Below, piece by piece: positions 41,611 to 50,540 of a DNA stretch of 64,000 nt. Below the pieces are notes generated by a model. That model searched no databases. It was not told the DNA's origin and saw only the letters and a program-made list of their open reading frames with translations. This stretch comes from Pantoea sp. Ep11b (GTDB lineage Bacteria; Pseudomonadota; Gammaproteobacteria; Enterobacterales; Enterobacteriaceae). A program made the position numbers and the translations under genes. Position 1 is the first letter of the stretch, and each line of letters opens with the position of its first letter. The DNA lies in the NCBI RefSeq assembly GCF_040783975.1, contig NZ_CP160631.1, positions 1,922,001 through 1,986,000 of the forward strand, given 5' to 3'.

Positions 41611-42142
41611 AAAGGGCGCTCATCTCTGTCATCAGGTTTACAGCATCCTGTTGATGTGCATTGTCGAGAGCGAATTCCCACAACATGGGCAAGCCAGAAA
41701 AATTAGAAAAAACAAATATTGTGTATATTCCAGCCAGCATTAATCCCCATGATGAAGTTTTCATATAATTGTGAAGGCTTCGAACAAGGTGCTGTCTGTT
41801 TTTTACCAGGAAAGGAACTGTGATGATTATTATTAGCGTATCCAGCCACACCCAGATGTCGCTATCGCTAATCATTGGGTTTATTCTTTTGACAAAAAGG
41901 CAAAGAAATAAAGAAGAAAATAAAAGATATAAGCTCTGCATTTGCGTCTTTTTTCTGGCGTTCAAGCTATAGATGAAAAGTATAACTCCAGTTATGAATG
42001 CCTGAAGGAGTTTTGTCAGGCAAAATGAAGATATTACGTCATTCATCCAGAAAACATCAATACAGGTTGCGCCTATTGAGATAAGCGTAAGTTGCAAGAA
42101 GATATAGTATAAGGCAGTTCTTCTGATCATGGTCACAACCAT
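41546..42142 (-). CDS. Multi-spanning membrane protein, unknown
   Basis: 198 aa with about six hydrophobic helices (starting YYIFLQLTLISIGATCI). GGAGAG precedes the ATG by 8-9 bp. Low GC. Leftward and upstream of the AraC-type gene, possibly in the same transcript. No family recognised. Its end may be truncated by a frameshift (see 41383-41610). Confidence 0.55.
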   Translation of the reverse strand: MVVTMIRRTALYYIFLQLTLISIGATCIDVFWMNDVISSFCLTKLLQAFITGVILFIYSLNARKKTQMQSLYLLFSSLFLCLFVKRINPMISDSDIWVWLDTLIIIITVPFLVKNRQHLVRSLHNYMKTSSWGLMLAGIYTIFVFSNFSGLPMLWEFALDNAHQQDAVNLMTEMSALFGYNLLFFSTLHHFSFSGINA

Positions 42143-43427
42143 TATTAATGCTCTCCATTTTTTTTATAGAGATTAGTTTATGCTGATTTATTTTTTTTGC
42201 TATTTATGCCCTTCAGGTTTACCGTGCGGGTTTGCGTCTGTCAGTCACGGCGTTCCTGAACCTGGCGTGCGGAAAGTCTCTTTAGTCTGACTGAGTCTAA
42301 AAATGCTTGCGATAAATCATTACTGAAAAATGGGGATGTTTCTGGAATAACTGCCGACAAAGTTCATTCGAACGATGACTATAAACAGATTTCTGATAGT
42401 TAAACTCTGATGATTTGCTTTCATAGATTACCCACTATTGAGTATTGCATATGCAGTTGAAAGATGGCTGGATATGGACGCAAATACTTAATTATTCTTT
42501 ATGTTACAGGCTGATTTTTTTCTGCAGATTATGTAGCTGAAATTGCATAGACTCTTTTTGAATTATTGTAATGGAAAGGATTGTGAGCAAATGCAGGCGC
42601 TACTGACAGGGTGATTCTGTTGATTAGCCGATTATGAGGCAGGACGTTAAAAGCAGGTTTCCTGGTGTGTAAAGAGAACAAATGCATAATCCCGCTTCGG
42701 GTAGCCTGGTGTCATTGGACTCTTTCACCGTAATGCTGGTGATAACCCAATCCAGATTGCCGGGCTCGTTGACTCTCGCCATGATTAAGTAAAGCAGTCA
42801 ATTAAGAGTCTTTCAGCGTGCTGATAGGCCACTGAAGCTTACCGTCAGCATATACCTTATTCCGAAGTGATCGCGGTAAGCGTGACAGCATCACTGGATG
42901 TGTCAGGCTCTCATCCGGATTAATAGCGTGTGTGACAGACCGCTGACAGAATAAGGAGAGCAGCCAGCCTGCCAGAATTCCACAGCTATCTGTCAGAGCA
43001 CTTCTGCTGGCTTTCATAATTGAAGTGAAAGAGCGTCTGCTGTTGCAGTGACTGCAGCTGCGTCGGCAGTTACCTTCATTAAACGCTATGCCACGGCTAC
43101 AGGTTCGATGCTTCGCTGGCAATCAGCAAACAGTTCTGAGGAGAAAAGTCAGAGCTTTGAAGCTGTTCAGAGGTCAAAGTGATGAGCACTCCTTTGGTCG
43201 ATATGGCCTGCCACCCTTCAGGCTGGCTCAATGACAGGTCATCGACGGCGATCCAAAATCTTCTTATGTCCGTTCCTCAGCCATGCTCATGTAATCGTTA
43301 TTGCGGGTTGACCAAACACACTGGCATCTTTCGTCAAGGCTTTCAGCTGTTGCTGGCAGGCGCTGCCCGCGCGTCTCTGTCTGCGCCGCTATAGCGTTAC
43401 TGTAAATGCTCACGCTATGGAGGATGT
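42143..43427. other. Gene-poor, partly decayed region
   Basis: About 1.3 kb without a supported gene. On the minus strand two protein-like stretches lack a start or are very short: one ending at about 43087 ('RRFWIAVDDLSLSQPEGW' near its open end) and one from 42783 (MARVNEPGNLDWVITSITVK). These may be relics. The GC content rises to the right, where core-like sequence begins. Confidence 0.4.
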
Positions 43428-43625
43428 ATGGATACGAAATATACAAAAGACGCGATTCATCTCTGCCGCCTGATGTTTGGTCAGGCGGTACTGGAATTAT
43501 TAGCCGAAGATCAGCCGGTGACCAATTACGCGCTGGAAGCAAAGATAAAGGGCATGTTGCCCGATGCGCAGCCTGCGCTGGTTTACAGTGTGGCACTTGA
43601 GCTGTTAAACGATACGCTCTGCTAA
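43428..43625 (+). CDS. AriR/YmgB-like small protein, copy 1
   Basis: 65 aa, GGAGGATGT before ATG. 'DAIHLCRLMFGQAVLELLAEDQPVTNYALEAKIKGML' resembles the 'LGQAV..LM....VN...I...I' pattern of the YmgA/AriR family of small helical regulators linked to Rcs signalling, biofilm and acid stress. In E. coli these genes also lie beside the e14/icd locus. The family call is by pattern and position. Confidence 0.55.
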   Translation: MDTKYTKDAIHLCRLMFGQAVLELLAEDQPVTNYALEAKIKGMLPDAQPALVYSVALELLNDTLC

Positions 43626-43786
43626 TGCCTGCCCGCTGAAGGACGCGCCCGGCATGAACTCTGCCGGGCCAGGCTGGCATAAAGCGGGTCAGGGGGTTTA
43701 TGGAATCCGACACGCAAAAAGCGCCGTTGAGCATGATCGCGATGCCGCCGCGGTGTAGTCTGCAGCGGAAATACAGGGAGGATAGG

Positions 43787-43984
43787 ATGGACGATGAGTC
43801 AGTCGATGATGCTATTGCGGCATGCCGCCTGCTGTTTGGCCAGGCTGTGCTGGAGATCCTGGCCGAGGATAAGCCACTTACGCGCGACGCGATTTCAGAA
43901 AACATTGAGAGGATGTTTAACGGCATCCCTTCAGAACCCGTTATGAAGCTGGCTATCAGCCTGCTGACAAAAAGCAGCGACTGA
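43787..43984 (+). CDS. AriR/YmgB-like small protein, copy 2
   Basis: 65 aa, started at the ATG after GGGAGGA. Clearly paralogous to the gene 160 bp upstream, with the same length and a shared core ('DAIAACRLLFGQAVLEILAEDKPLTRDAI'). A tandem duplication that has diverged. Same tentative role. Confidence 0.55.
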   Translation: MDDESVDDAIAACRLLFGQAVLEILAEDKPLTRDAISENIERMFNGIPSEPVMKLAISLLTKSSD

Positions 43985-44276
43985 CAATCTGCACTCTGCC
44001 AGGCACCGGTTGCCGACACCGGTGGCTATGTCGCGCCTGACATCCCTTGCTGGCACTATCACAGCCGGAATCCCATCCTGGCTCTTATCGGAGAGAATCC
44101 TTACTGTAAGGTGCCGCGCCGGTACTTAGCAAAAAACTAACTATGGAACCAATCTGACACTGCGCTGACTAATTTGCTGACTATTACCGTTACGTTATTG
44201 TTTCCAGAGCGTTAACCGGGCGAGTCTCACCTTATTCAGCCGGAATGGCTTAGCCTGTGCGCAGAGGATGTCAGAT
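43985..44276. other. Intergenic region before the glycosyltransferase
   Basis: 292 bp with no coding frame. The right half is AT-richer and probably holds the promoter of the glycosyltransferase gene. Confidence 0.35.
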
Positions 44277-45347
44277 ATGCGGGTTTTAATTATTTGTCGG
44301 GATAACATTGGCGACACCTTACTGACCACACCGTTAATCAGTGCGCTCGCGCAGTCGGGTCAGCATCAGGTGGATGTACTGACCAACCACTACGCCGCAC
44401 CTGTGTTAGCGCATAATCCCGATATCCGGCAGCTCTTCTGTTACACCAAACTGCATCACCGGGAGGCCGGGCAGGGGCGGCTCGCCTGTCTGCTGCAGCG
44501 GCTGACGCTGATACGAACCCTGAAAAAGCAGCGTTACGATGTGGTCATTCTGGCAAAAAGTCGCTGGGATCGGCATGGCCTGAAATGGGTGAAAATGGTG
44601 CGTCCCGGTCGGGTGATCGCGCTGGGCCAGCAACCGCACCCGCTGATTACCGATCTGTTACCGCCCGATCCGTCGCCTGCTCACATCAGTGAAATTCTGT
44701 TCCGCCTGGGCCGGCCGCTACAGCCGGACGCCACCACGCCTGGCCGGCTGACGCTGCGGCCGGATGCGACCCTGGCGGCCCGCCTGCGGGAGAAATACGC
44801 TATCGATCCCGCCATCCCGGTTTATGCCTTGCAGATCAGCGCCCGTAAGCCGAGTCAGCAGTGGGAAGTCACCCGCTTTGCCGGGCTGGCGGAGAAAATC
44901 GCCGCACGTCATCGCTGCCAGATTATGCTGCTCTGGTCACCCGGCAGCCGCGATAATCCGCGTCATCCCGGCGATGATGAGAAGGCGCGCGACATCATGG
45001 CGCGCTGTCCCCATCTTCCGGTCAAAGCGGTGCCGACCAGCAGTCTGTCGGAGCTGATTGCGGCAATGTCGTTGTGTCAGGGGCTGGTCAGCAGTGATGG
45101 CGGGGCAATGCATGTGGGCGCCGCGCTGGGATTACCGGTCGTTGCGCTGTTTGGTGACAGCGATCCGGCCTGCTGGCATCCGTGGCAGGTGGCGTATCAG
45201 GTGCTGCAACCCGCCTCGCGAGAGGTTAATGCGCTGACCAGTTGTGAGGTCTATGACGCATTCATCCACACCATTATTCAGGCGTCCGCGGCGGGCCAGA
45301 CGCCCGAGCGGGCCGCTTCACACAGCAGGGCGACGGTCAGCGGATAG
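44277..45347 (+). CDS. Glycosyltransferase family 9 (heptosyltransferase-like)
   Basis: 356 aa. The second of two nearby ATGs is chosen because AGAGG lies 9 bp upstream and the protein then begins as in the family ('MRVLIICRDNIGDTLLTTPLISAL'). 'GLVSSDGGAMHVGAALGLPVVALFG' is the C-terminal GT9 donor-site motif. Probably adds heptose or a related sugar to lipopolysaccharide or another surface glycan, acting at the inner membrane. Its last 70 nt overlap a convergent gene. Confidence 0.85.
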   Translation: MRVLIICRDNIGDTLLTTPLISALAQSGQHQVDVLTNHYAAPVLAHNPDIRQLFCYTKLHHREAGQGRLACLLQRLTLIRTLKKQRYDVVILAKSRWDRHGLKWVKMVRPGRVIALGQQPHPLITDLLPPDPSPAHISEILFRLGRPLQPDATTPGRLTLRPDATLAARLREKYAIDPAIPVYALQISARKPSQQWEVTRFAGLAEKIAARHRCQIMLLWSPGSRDNPRHPGDDEKARDIMARCPHLPVKAVPTSSLSELIAAMSLCQGLVSSDGGAMHVGAALGLPVVALFGDSDPACWHPWQVAYQVLQPASREVNALTSCEVYDAFIHTIIQASAAGQTPERAASHSRATVSG

Positions 45348-45616
45348 CCGGCTTTTGCGGCACCGGCTCTGAACCCGCGAGCCGGTGCGAAACGCCGCGC
45401 TTTATGCGCCGGAAAATAACGCGCTTCATCGTAGTGTTCTGAACTGACGCCAAAGGTGACAAAGAAGTCACTCATCAGAATCGCAAACTCCACCTCGTTC
45501 AGCGGGAGTTGCTGCAGATAAAATCCGGCCCGGTCAGCTCTGCGGAAGTGCCCCAGGGCGGTGGGCCGATTGTGATATTCGATCAGCGTGATGATGGCCT
45601 GAGAAAGTTCGCTCAT
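45278..45616 (-). CDS. DUF1493-like protein
   Basis: 112 aa. 'EFAILMSDFFVTFGVSSEHYDEARYFPAHK' fits the DUF1493 pattern of small acyl-carrier-like proteins of enterobacteria. Translationally coupled to the upstream glycosyltransferase (TAATG). Its 3' end overlaps the convergent glycosyltransferase by 70 nt. Family call is moderate. Confidence 0.55.
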   Translation of the reverse strand: MSELSQAIITLIEYHNRPTALGHFRRADRAGFYLQQLPLNEVEFAILMSDFFVTFGVSSEHYDEARYFPAHKARRFAPARGFRAGAAKAGYPLTVALLCEAARSGVWPAADA

Positions 45617-46677
45617 TATCCCACCAGTTTCGCCACGGCCTGTTCCACCTCTTCGGCTTTGATTGCCGCCATCGGATGCTGCGCCGCGGTGTCAGCCGGA
45701 CGATGAATAATGATGTGACGCTCGCTGTCCTGGCAGGGGCCGGTGTAGCGTGGATTGGCGGTGGCGAAGAGGCTGACGGTCGGCGTCTGTGCTGCCACAG
45801 CGATGTGCAGCGGCCCGGTATCGCCGGTAACCAGCAGATCCAGCGTGCGAATCAGGCCAATCAGCCCGCTCAGGTTGGTTTTTCCCGCCATCGGCGTGAT
45901 GTTGCTGCGGCAGTGGGGAGGCAGGCCTTCGATAAATGTCCGCTCAAGAGGCTGCTCAGCGGCGGTTCCGGTCACGATAATCTCTGCATCGGGCCAGCGT
46001 GCAAGCAGTGCGGTGGCGAGCTGGCAGAAAGATTCCAGCGGCCAGCGGCGAATATCTTTAGAGGCCCCAAGCTGGAACCCGATGCGGCGATGACCCGGCG
46101 CGGCGGTGGCAGGAAGATCCAGTTCGGGCAGATGCATACGGGTCTGCCCGCTCTCTGCGCCCAGCGCCTCAATCAGTTTCAGCTTACGTTTAATCGTGTG
46201 GTCGTCGAAATAGCCGGAATAGTGATCGAGATATTTATTCAGCAGCGGCGACTCGCTGCCGTAATGGTCGCGCACGATTGCCTTACTGCCGCTGAGTACC
46301 GAACTCATAATATCGTAAGGAAAATGGGCGTGTAATATCACCGACAGATCGGGTTTATGACGACGCAATTTGAAAAACAGCGGCAGGTAGTTGGCAATTT
46401 TATTATCCCAGATATAAATCTTATCGAACCAGTTATAGCGGCTGACCAGATCCTTATTTTTCTCACTGGAAACCAGAACAAATTTGCTGGTGGGGAAACG
46501 ATTTTTCAGGCTCCAGATAGCCGGTGTATTCATCAGGAAATCGCCCAGTGCAGTCGTAGAGTAGACCACCACCGTCTGCGGCGTCAGGGCCTGAAGACCC
46601 GGTGAGGGCTTTCTGCCGGACAAACGGGTATAGGCCGTTAACAGCCGATCGATCAGATAAATCTTTTTTTTCTTCAC
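45616..46677 (-). CDS. Glycosyltransferase family 9
   Basis: 353 aa. N-terminal 'TVVVYSTTALGDFLMNTPAIWSLKNRFP', then 'LGASKDIRRWPLESFCQLA' and 'DLLVTGDTGPLHIAVAAQTPTVSLFA' are GT9 heptosyltransferase motifs. Predicted cytoplasmic, with a basic N-terminus for membrane association. Together with the convergent GT9 gene it suggests a surface-glycan modification locus. Acceptor unknown. Confidence 0.85.
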   Translation of the reverse strand: MKKKKIYLIDRLLTAYTRLSGRKPSPGLQALTPQTVVVYSTTALGDFLMNTPAIWSLKNRFPTSKFVLVSSEKNKDLVSRYNWFDKIYIWDNKIANYLPLFFKLRRHKPDLSVILHAHFPYDIMSSVLSGSKAIVRDHYGSESPLLNKYLDHYSGYFDDHTIKRKLKLIEALGAESGQTRMHLPELDLPATAAPGHRRIGFQLGASKDIRRWPLESFCQLATALLARWPDAEIIVTGTAAEQPLERTFIEGLPPHCRSNITPMAGKTNLSGLIGLIRTLDLLVTGDTGPLHIAVAAQTPTVSLFATANPRYTGPCQDSERHIIIHRPADTAAQHPMAAIKAEEVEQAVAKLVG

Positions 46678-47008
46678 GCCTGAATTCTCTTCGCGGTGCC
46701 GTAACAGTAAACAAAAAGAGGTTGTGCGTGATTAGAGATTATTACGGCGATTTAAGTTCATTGCGGAAGACTATTTTTTTAGCTTCTAAAGGGATCGTTT
46801 AAAGTGTTCCCATAATTTAAGGGTTGTTCATTTCTGGTATATATACAGGAACGTGTAAAAAGAGTAAGGCGATTTCGAAAAGAACTTAGATAATTCTGAC
46901 TTTTCAGGGGGGATTACCCTTTTTTTAATTCCCGTCATAACTAATAGCAGGTTAATTATTAGTGAGAATATTTTAATCAGCAGACAGAAATATTATGGCG
47001 GTGATAAA
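46678..47008. other. AT-rich intergenic region
   Basis: 331 bp with no supported gene. It is much lower in GC than both sides and probably contains the leftward promoter of the glycosyltransferase operon. Confidence 0.4.
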
Positions 47009-47028
47009 CCCCGGCAGGCCTGCCGGGG
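47009..47028 (-). terminator. Terminator of the small lipoprotein gene
   Basis: Perfect 20-bp palindrome of CCCCGGCAGG and CCTGCCGGGG, followed on the minus strand by TTTAT. Located 8 bp after the stop of the lipoprotein gene. Confidence 0.7.
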
Positions 47029-47036
47029 CAGGAGAA

Positions 47037-47207
47037 TTACGATTGTGGCTGACCAACCGGGCCGGAACCCAGTGTACCGCCAGGTGAAGACTGACCACTT
47101 GGCGCATGCGGACGGCCATCGGCTTTAATCGCGTCACTTCTCTGCGAACAGCCCGCAAGCGAGGCGAAGGTCGCTGCAACCAGCAGCAGGGCAGGAATCG
47201 TTTTCAT
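47037..47207 (-). CDS. Small lipoprotein (56 aa)
   Basis: Begins MKTIPALLLVAATFASLAGC: a complete lipoprotein signal with lipobox SLAGC (Cys20), then a short Gly/Pro/Ser-rich tail ('SSPGGTLGSGPVG'). AAGGTG precedes the ATG and a terminator follows. Too short for usual ORF cut-offs. Probably an envelope lipoprotein; function unknown. Confidence 0.7.
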   Translation of the reverse strand: MKTIPALLLVAATFASLAGCSQRSDAIKADGRPHAPSGQSSPGGTLGSGPVGQPQS

Positions 47208-47317
47208 AGTGTCACCTTGATGTTGTCAGAAAGAGCACAGCAGTGCGTTTAAAAATCGCTTTTATTCTGCCCCTCGGCGCGTCTCTTTCAGTGACCGCTT
47301 AATGGCAGGAATAAAAG

Positions 47318-47350
47318 CCAAAAAAAACGAGAGCCGCCGGCTCCCGTTCC
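47318..47350 (-). terminator. Terminator of the CsbD/DUF883-like gene
   Basis: On the minus strand a GGAGCC / GGCTC stem is followed by GTTTTTTTTGG, about 20 bp after the stop. Confidence 0.6.
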
Positions 47351-47367
47351 GTTGACGTCAGGTCGTA

Positions 47368-47616
47368 TTACTTGCGGCCCAGCAGGAAGCCGATAAATAC
47401 GCCTACGCCTGCCGCGATAGCCAGACCGGCAGCAGGATTAGACTGAACCTGATCCTTGATGCACTCAGCCGCATCGCGTGCTGCATAGCTTGCCTGGTTG
47501 GTGTAACGGCGTGCTGCGCCTTTAACCTGATGCTCAGATGAACCGGTTGCTGCACCCCATTGTTCCTGAACTGCGCCAGCCGCTTCTTTTACTTTATCTT
47601 CGATTTTTCCTGACAT
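47368..47616 (-). CDS. CsbD/DUF883-like stress protein
   Basis: 82 aa. The N-terminus 'MSGKIEDKVKEAAGAVQEQWG' resembles CsbD. The C-terminus 'QSNPAAGLAIAAGVGVFIGFLLGRK' is the glycine-zipper membrane anchor of ElaB/YqjD (DUF883) proteins, which bind ribosomes to the membrane in stationary phase. AAGGAG precedes the ATG. Likely a stress-induced inner-membrane protein. Confidence 0.8.
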   Translation of the reverse strand: MSGKIEDKVKEAAGAVQEQWGAATGSSEHQVKGAARRYTNQASYAARDAAECIKDQVQSNPAAGLAIAAGVGVFIGFLLGRK

Positions 47617-47979
47617 TTATTGCTCCTTGGTTTTGAGTGAGACCTTAAAAGCGTAGCAAAGATAGTGAGTTCTGCTCTGACTGAGAGGATCATCAGCCTG
47701 AAAAATCATTTCTGACTGTGAATAACGACGCGTTTGCGGGCCACCCATTTCTGTCTGAACGGCGGATTCAGGCGGTACCGGGGCGCTGAAGGGGGAGAGA
47801 GTGAGGCAGTGATGATGGCGGAATCGGACCGGTGACGGACGAGGCTGACGAGTGGGGAACGGCGCGCAATGCCGCTTGCCCGCGCAGCAATAGCTGAACG
47901 GAACCGCCAGCGGCGCAGGGGGCGAACGGAACAGGTCACCTGCGCCCGCCGGATATGTCGCGCGGCGGGCGACAGAGCG
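47617..47979. other. Intergenic region, no clear gene
   Basis: 363 bp. A 77-codon leftward frame (47706-47939) is Arg/Ser-rich without a ribosome site and is not supported. The left 90 bp are AT-rich and may hold the promoter of the CsbD-like gene. Confidence 0.35.
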
Positions 47980-48990
47980 TTACTGCAGCAGAACCCCCTG
48001 AATCAGACTGGCCTCAACAACGGTGACCTCATTGATCTTCAGCGCCTGCATATAACCTTCAACCAGCAGCAGATTGCTGACGTCAGTGGCCCGGTAGTCG
48101 CCCGAAAGTTCACTGTCGCCTTTCCAGACCTGCTGCTGCGACAGCTGCCGGAGCGCCGCCAGTGTATAGTGACGGGGTTTTCCCGGTAACTGGTTACGGA
48201 TGGAGAAGCCATGAACGCCGCCGATGCCGATCACCCGCCGGCCCGGCAGATCCTGTCTGATCTGCGGACTGACATCATTCGCTGCATAAAACTCTACAAA
48301 GCGCAGCACCGAGGGTCGCCAGGAGCCGATTGGATTGGGCGACGGGGCAGCCGGTGTATTCTTCAGCACCGTCAGAATAAAATTTTTCAGCGTCACAGAG
48401 GCCAGTCTGCCCTGATAGATATCGGCAACGGGCTGGCCCGCCGCCTGACGCCATGCAGTCATCTGCATCGAGCCGCCGCCAATATCCCAGACCAGTAACT
48501 GCTCATCCCGGATACCGGGATCGCCCAGCGCCGCTTTAGCGGAGAGGAAACCGAGCTTTGCTTCCTGTTGCTGCGAGATGATGCTGATCGCCGCCCCGGT
48601 CTGGCGCTGCAGCTGCGCGATGACGGCTTCTCCGTTAGTGGCGTTACGGAATACGGCGGTAGCAACGCCGCTGATCCGATCGGGGTGAAAACGCTGTGCG
48701 CGGGCCAGAAGCGGGCGGATCGCCGTCACCCCATCCTGCACGATCGCCGGGCTGAGCTGATGATCAGGCGAATGGGCCAGGGCGTCGTTCCAGGCGACAG
48801 CGCGCTGATCCTGATAGAGCATTTTTTCGATACGTTGCTGGCAGACATTGACGCGTGCGACCGCGATTTTGGTGGTGCCGGAACCGATATCCAGAGCGGC
48901 GCGGACTTGCCGGCAGCCATCGGCTTCGGCAGCCGTGGCAAACAGCAGTGAGCAGAAGAGGATGACAGCAGACAGCGCAGCAGATCGCAT
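47980..48990 (-). CDS. Exported Ppx/GppA-like phosphatase
   Basis: 336 aa, started at the ATG after GGAG. The signal peptide (about 1-22, 'LFCSLLFATAAEA') is unusual for this family. It is followed by the ASKHA fold: 'AALDIGSGTTKIAVARV' (phosphate loop 1) and 'LLVWDIGGGSMQMTAW' (loop 2), then 'RRVIGIGGVHGFS'. It is related to exopolyphosphatase/pppGpp hydrolase but is about the length of the catalytic half only. Periplasmic location suggests action on polyphosphate or other phosphoanhydrides outside the cytoplasm. Confidence 0.8.
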   Translation of the reverse strand: MRSAALSAVILFCSLLFATAAEADGCRQVRAALDIGSGTTKIAVARVNVCQQRIEKMLYQDQRAVAWNDALAHSPDHQLSPAIVQDGVTAIRPLLARAQRFHPDRISGVATAVFRNATNGEAVIAQLQRQTGAAISIISQQQEAKLGFLSAKAALGDPGIRDEQLLVWDIGGGSMQMTAWRQAAGQPVADIYQGRLASVTLKNFILTVLKNTPAAPSPNPIGSWRPSVLRFVEFYAANDVSPQIRQDLPGRRVIGIGGVHGFSIRNQLPGKPRHYTLAALRQLSQQQVWKGDSELSGDYRATDVSNLLLVEGYMQALKINEVTVVEASLIQGVLLQ

Positions 48991-49013
48991 AGCAACTCCA
49001 GGAGCAAAGAGAC

Positions 49014-49571
49014 TCAGCGTGGCCGTGCTGCGATGCAGGCCGGATAGACGCTGACCAGAAAATGACGCAGATGATCGAAGCACCATTCGGCATCGTCAGC
49101 CTGCGGACAGTAGAACTGGATAGTGATCTTCTCATAGTCACGCTGACGCTGGCGCAGTGGTGACCAGCTCCAGTCCAGAACCGAACGGGCATAGTTAACC
49201 AGCGCGTCGGCGGGCATCTGATGCTGTTTCTCCTGTCCGGCCAGGTAGCGGTTAAACTCCGCCTCCAGCTGCAACGCCTCGTCGTGACCGTGTTGCGGCA
49301 AATCCGGCCGGAAGGCGACATCAATAAAGCCGCAGACCGCATCGGCCTGCTGCTGCCAGTCGCAGGCCAGCGTCATAAACAGCCCCTCCTGCAGGTTGAT
49401 CTCCTCAACCAGTCGCCGGAGATTCACCGAACGGTTCAGCACCGCGATCTCCTCAAGACGGCCCGTTTCCAGCGTCAGATCAAAACCACAGGGATTTACA
49501 GAGCCATCCGCATTACGGGTGGCGGGGAAGGGGAAGTCAATATAACCGTTGTTATCGAGACGCTTTTCCAT
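49014..49571 (-). CDS. Conserved hypothetical protein (185 aa)
   Basis: Leftward, 23 bp before the exported phosphatase and possibly in one operon. No signal peptide; mixed alpha/beta composition with Trp-rich segments ('DWQQQADAVCGFIDVAF', 'DDAEWCFDHLRHFLVSVYP'). The start at MEKRL (49571) has an AGCAGG site; a TTG 11 codons earlier is an alternative. No family recognised. Confidence 0.55.
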   Translation of the reverse strand: MEKRLDNNGYIDFPFPATRNADGSVNPCGFDLTLETGRLEEIAVLNRSVNLRRLVEEINLQEGLFMTLACDWQQQADAVCGFIDVAFRPDLPQHGHDEALQLEAEFNRYLAGQEKQHQMPADALVNYARSVLDWSWSPLRQRQRDYEKITIQFYCPQADDAEWCFDHLRHFLVSVYPACIAARPR

Positions 49572-49632
49572 CGGGGAGACCTGCTGCTTGACGTTTCCTG
49601 ACAATAAACGATCTGGCAGCAGGATTCATCCC

Positions 49633-49962
49633 TTATGGGCAGGTCCAGGTGATCTGGGTGTCCTGATAAGGATTGATCAGGCGGAACTGTTTGTCAGACA
49701 GACGCTGAGCATAATAGCCTTCGCGCGTAACGGCAGAGGGAACATATTTAAATCGATCCAGCGACTGCAGCGGGCCGCTCTCCACGCTGACGCTGTCGCG
49801 GCTGACGGTAAAGGCGTTGACCAGGTCAAAAATCACCGCGTCGGTCTGCCCCATCGGCTGACCATAAATCGTGGAAACCTCACCCGGACATTCCACCCCT
49901 TTCGGACCAGATGAACATCCAGTCAGCATCGCGATGAGGATTAACATGCTGAGTCGCATCAT
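49633..49962 (-). CDS. Hypothetical lipoprotein
   Basis: 109 aa. Lipoprotein signal 'LSMLILIAMLTGCSSG' (Cys16), a further Cys pair in the mature part (VECPG, WTCP), and a beta-rich sequence. Anchored in the outer membrane or facing the periplasm. Function unknown. Confidence 0.7.
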   Translation of the reverse strand: MMRLSMLILIAMLTGCSSGPKGVECPGEVSTIYGQPMGQTDAVIFDLVNAFTVSRDSVSVESGPLQSLDRFKYVPSAVTREGYYAQRLSDKQFRLINPYQDTQITWTCP

Positions 49963-50172
49963 GATTTTCTACCTGCTTCAATCCCTGGGAGTCGGCTGGC
50001 GCAATAACACTCTCCTGCGCCCCTTATCGCTCAATTATAGCATTTTCCGTTGTGCTTCCTGTTTGTAATTTGTTTAATCGTTAAGCAGCAGGAATGTAAA
50101 GGGGTGACTTTGCCTGGTAATAAACGGTATTCTTAGCTTCTTTGCGCACCGCTTAGGCAAATCCAGGGATAA

Positions 50173-50355
50173 ATGATGAAAGAAGAAGAAGCAAGTCTAA
50201 TGATTATTCGCCAGGCGATTGATCAGTTAGAGGCTGACAAGAAGCAACAGGTGATGGCATGTTCTGCCGAGATTCGTGCAGCGATGCAGGCTTACGATGG
50301 CGAGAATGCCGGGCTGGCCCTGATGTTAGTGGCCGCCGAGGTGGCCGCTGAATAA
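50173..50355 (+). CDS. Small helical hypothetical protein (60 aa)
   Basis: AGGGA precedes two adjacent ATGs. 'LMIIRQAIDQLEADKKQQVMACSAEIRAAMQAY' is a strongly helical sequence, and the tail is Ala-rich. Known only as a short conserved enterobacterial type; no function assigned. Confidence 0.55.
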   Translation: MMKEEEASLMIIRQAIDQLEADKKQQVMACSAEIRAAMQAYDGENAGLALMLVAAEVAAE

Positions 50356-50540
50356 TCTTTATCCGGCCTGTGTGACAGCCTGTTACGCTGGCTGGCTATA
50401 CTTTACCCTTTCTCAACTTTCAGCTTTTTCGCAGGCTGAGTCCAGCTTTATCTGGTCTTAATGATCGCTGCCCCGCCGCTCGCCCTTGTTTTCTGATGTG
50501 TTAAGCTAAAAATTCTCAGTAAAATCAGCGGAGACACAGC

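Noticed and set aside
43264..44019. 251-codon leftward frame
   Set aside because: Antisense to the two AriR-like genes, which have good ribosome sites and are paralogous to each other.
45676..46335. 219-codon rightward frame
   Set aside because: Antisense to a clear GT9 glycosyltransferase gene and without a ribosome site.
47706..47939. 77-codon leftward frame in an intergenic gap
   Set aside because: Arg/Ser-rich, no ribosome site, no recognisable family.
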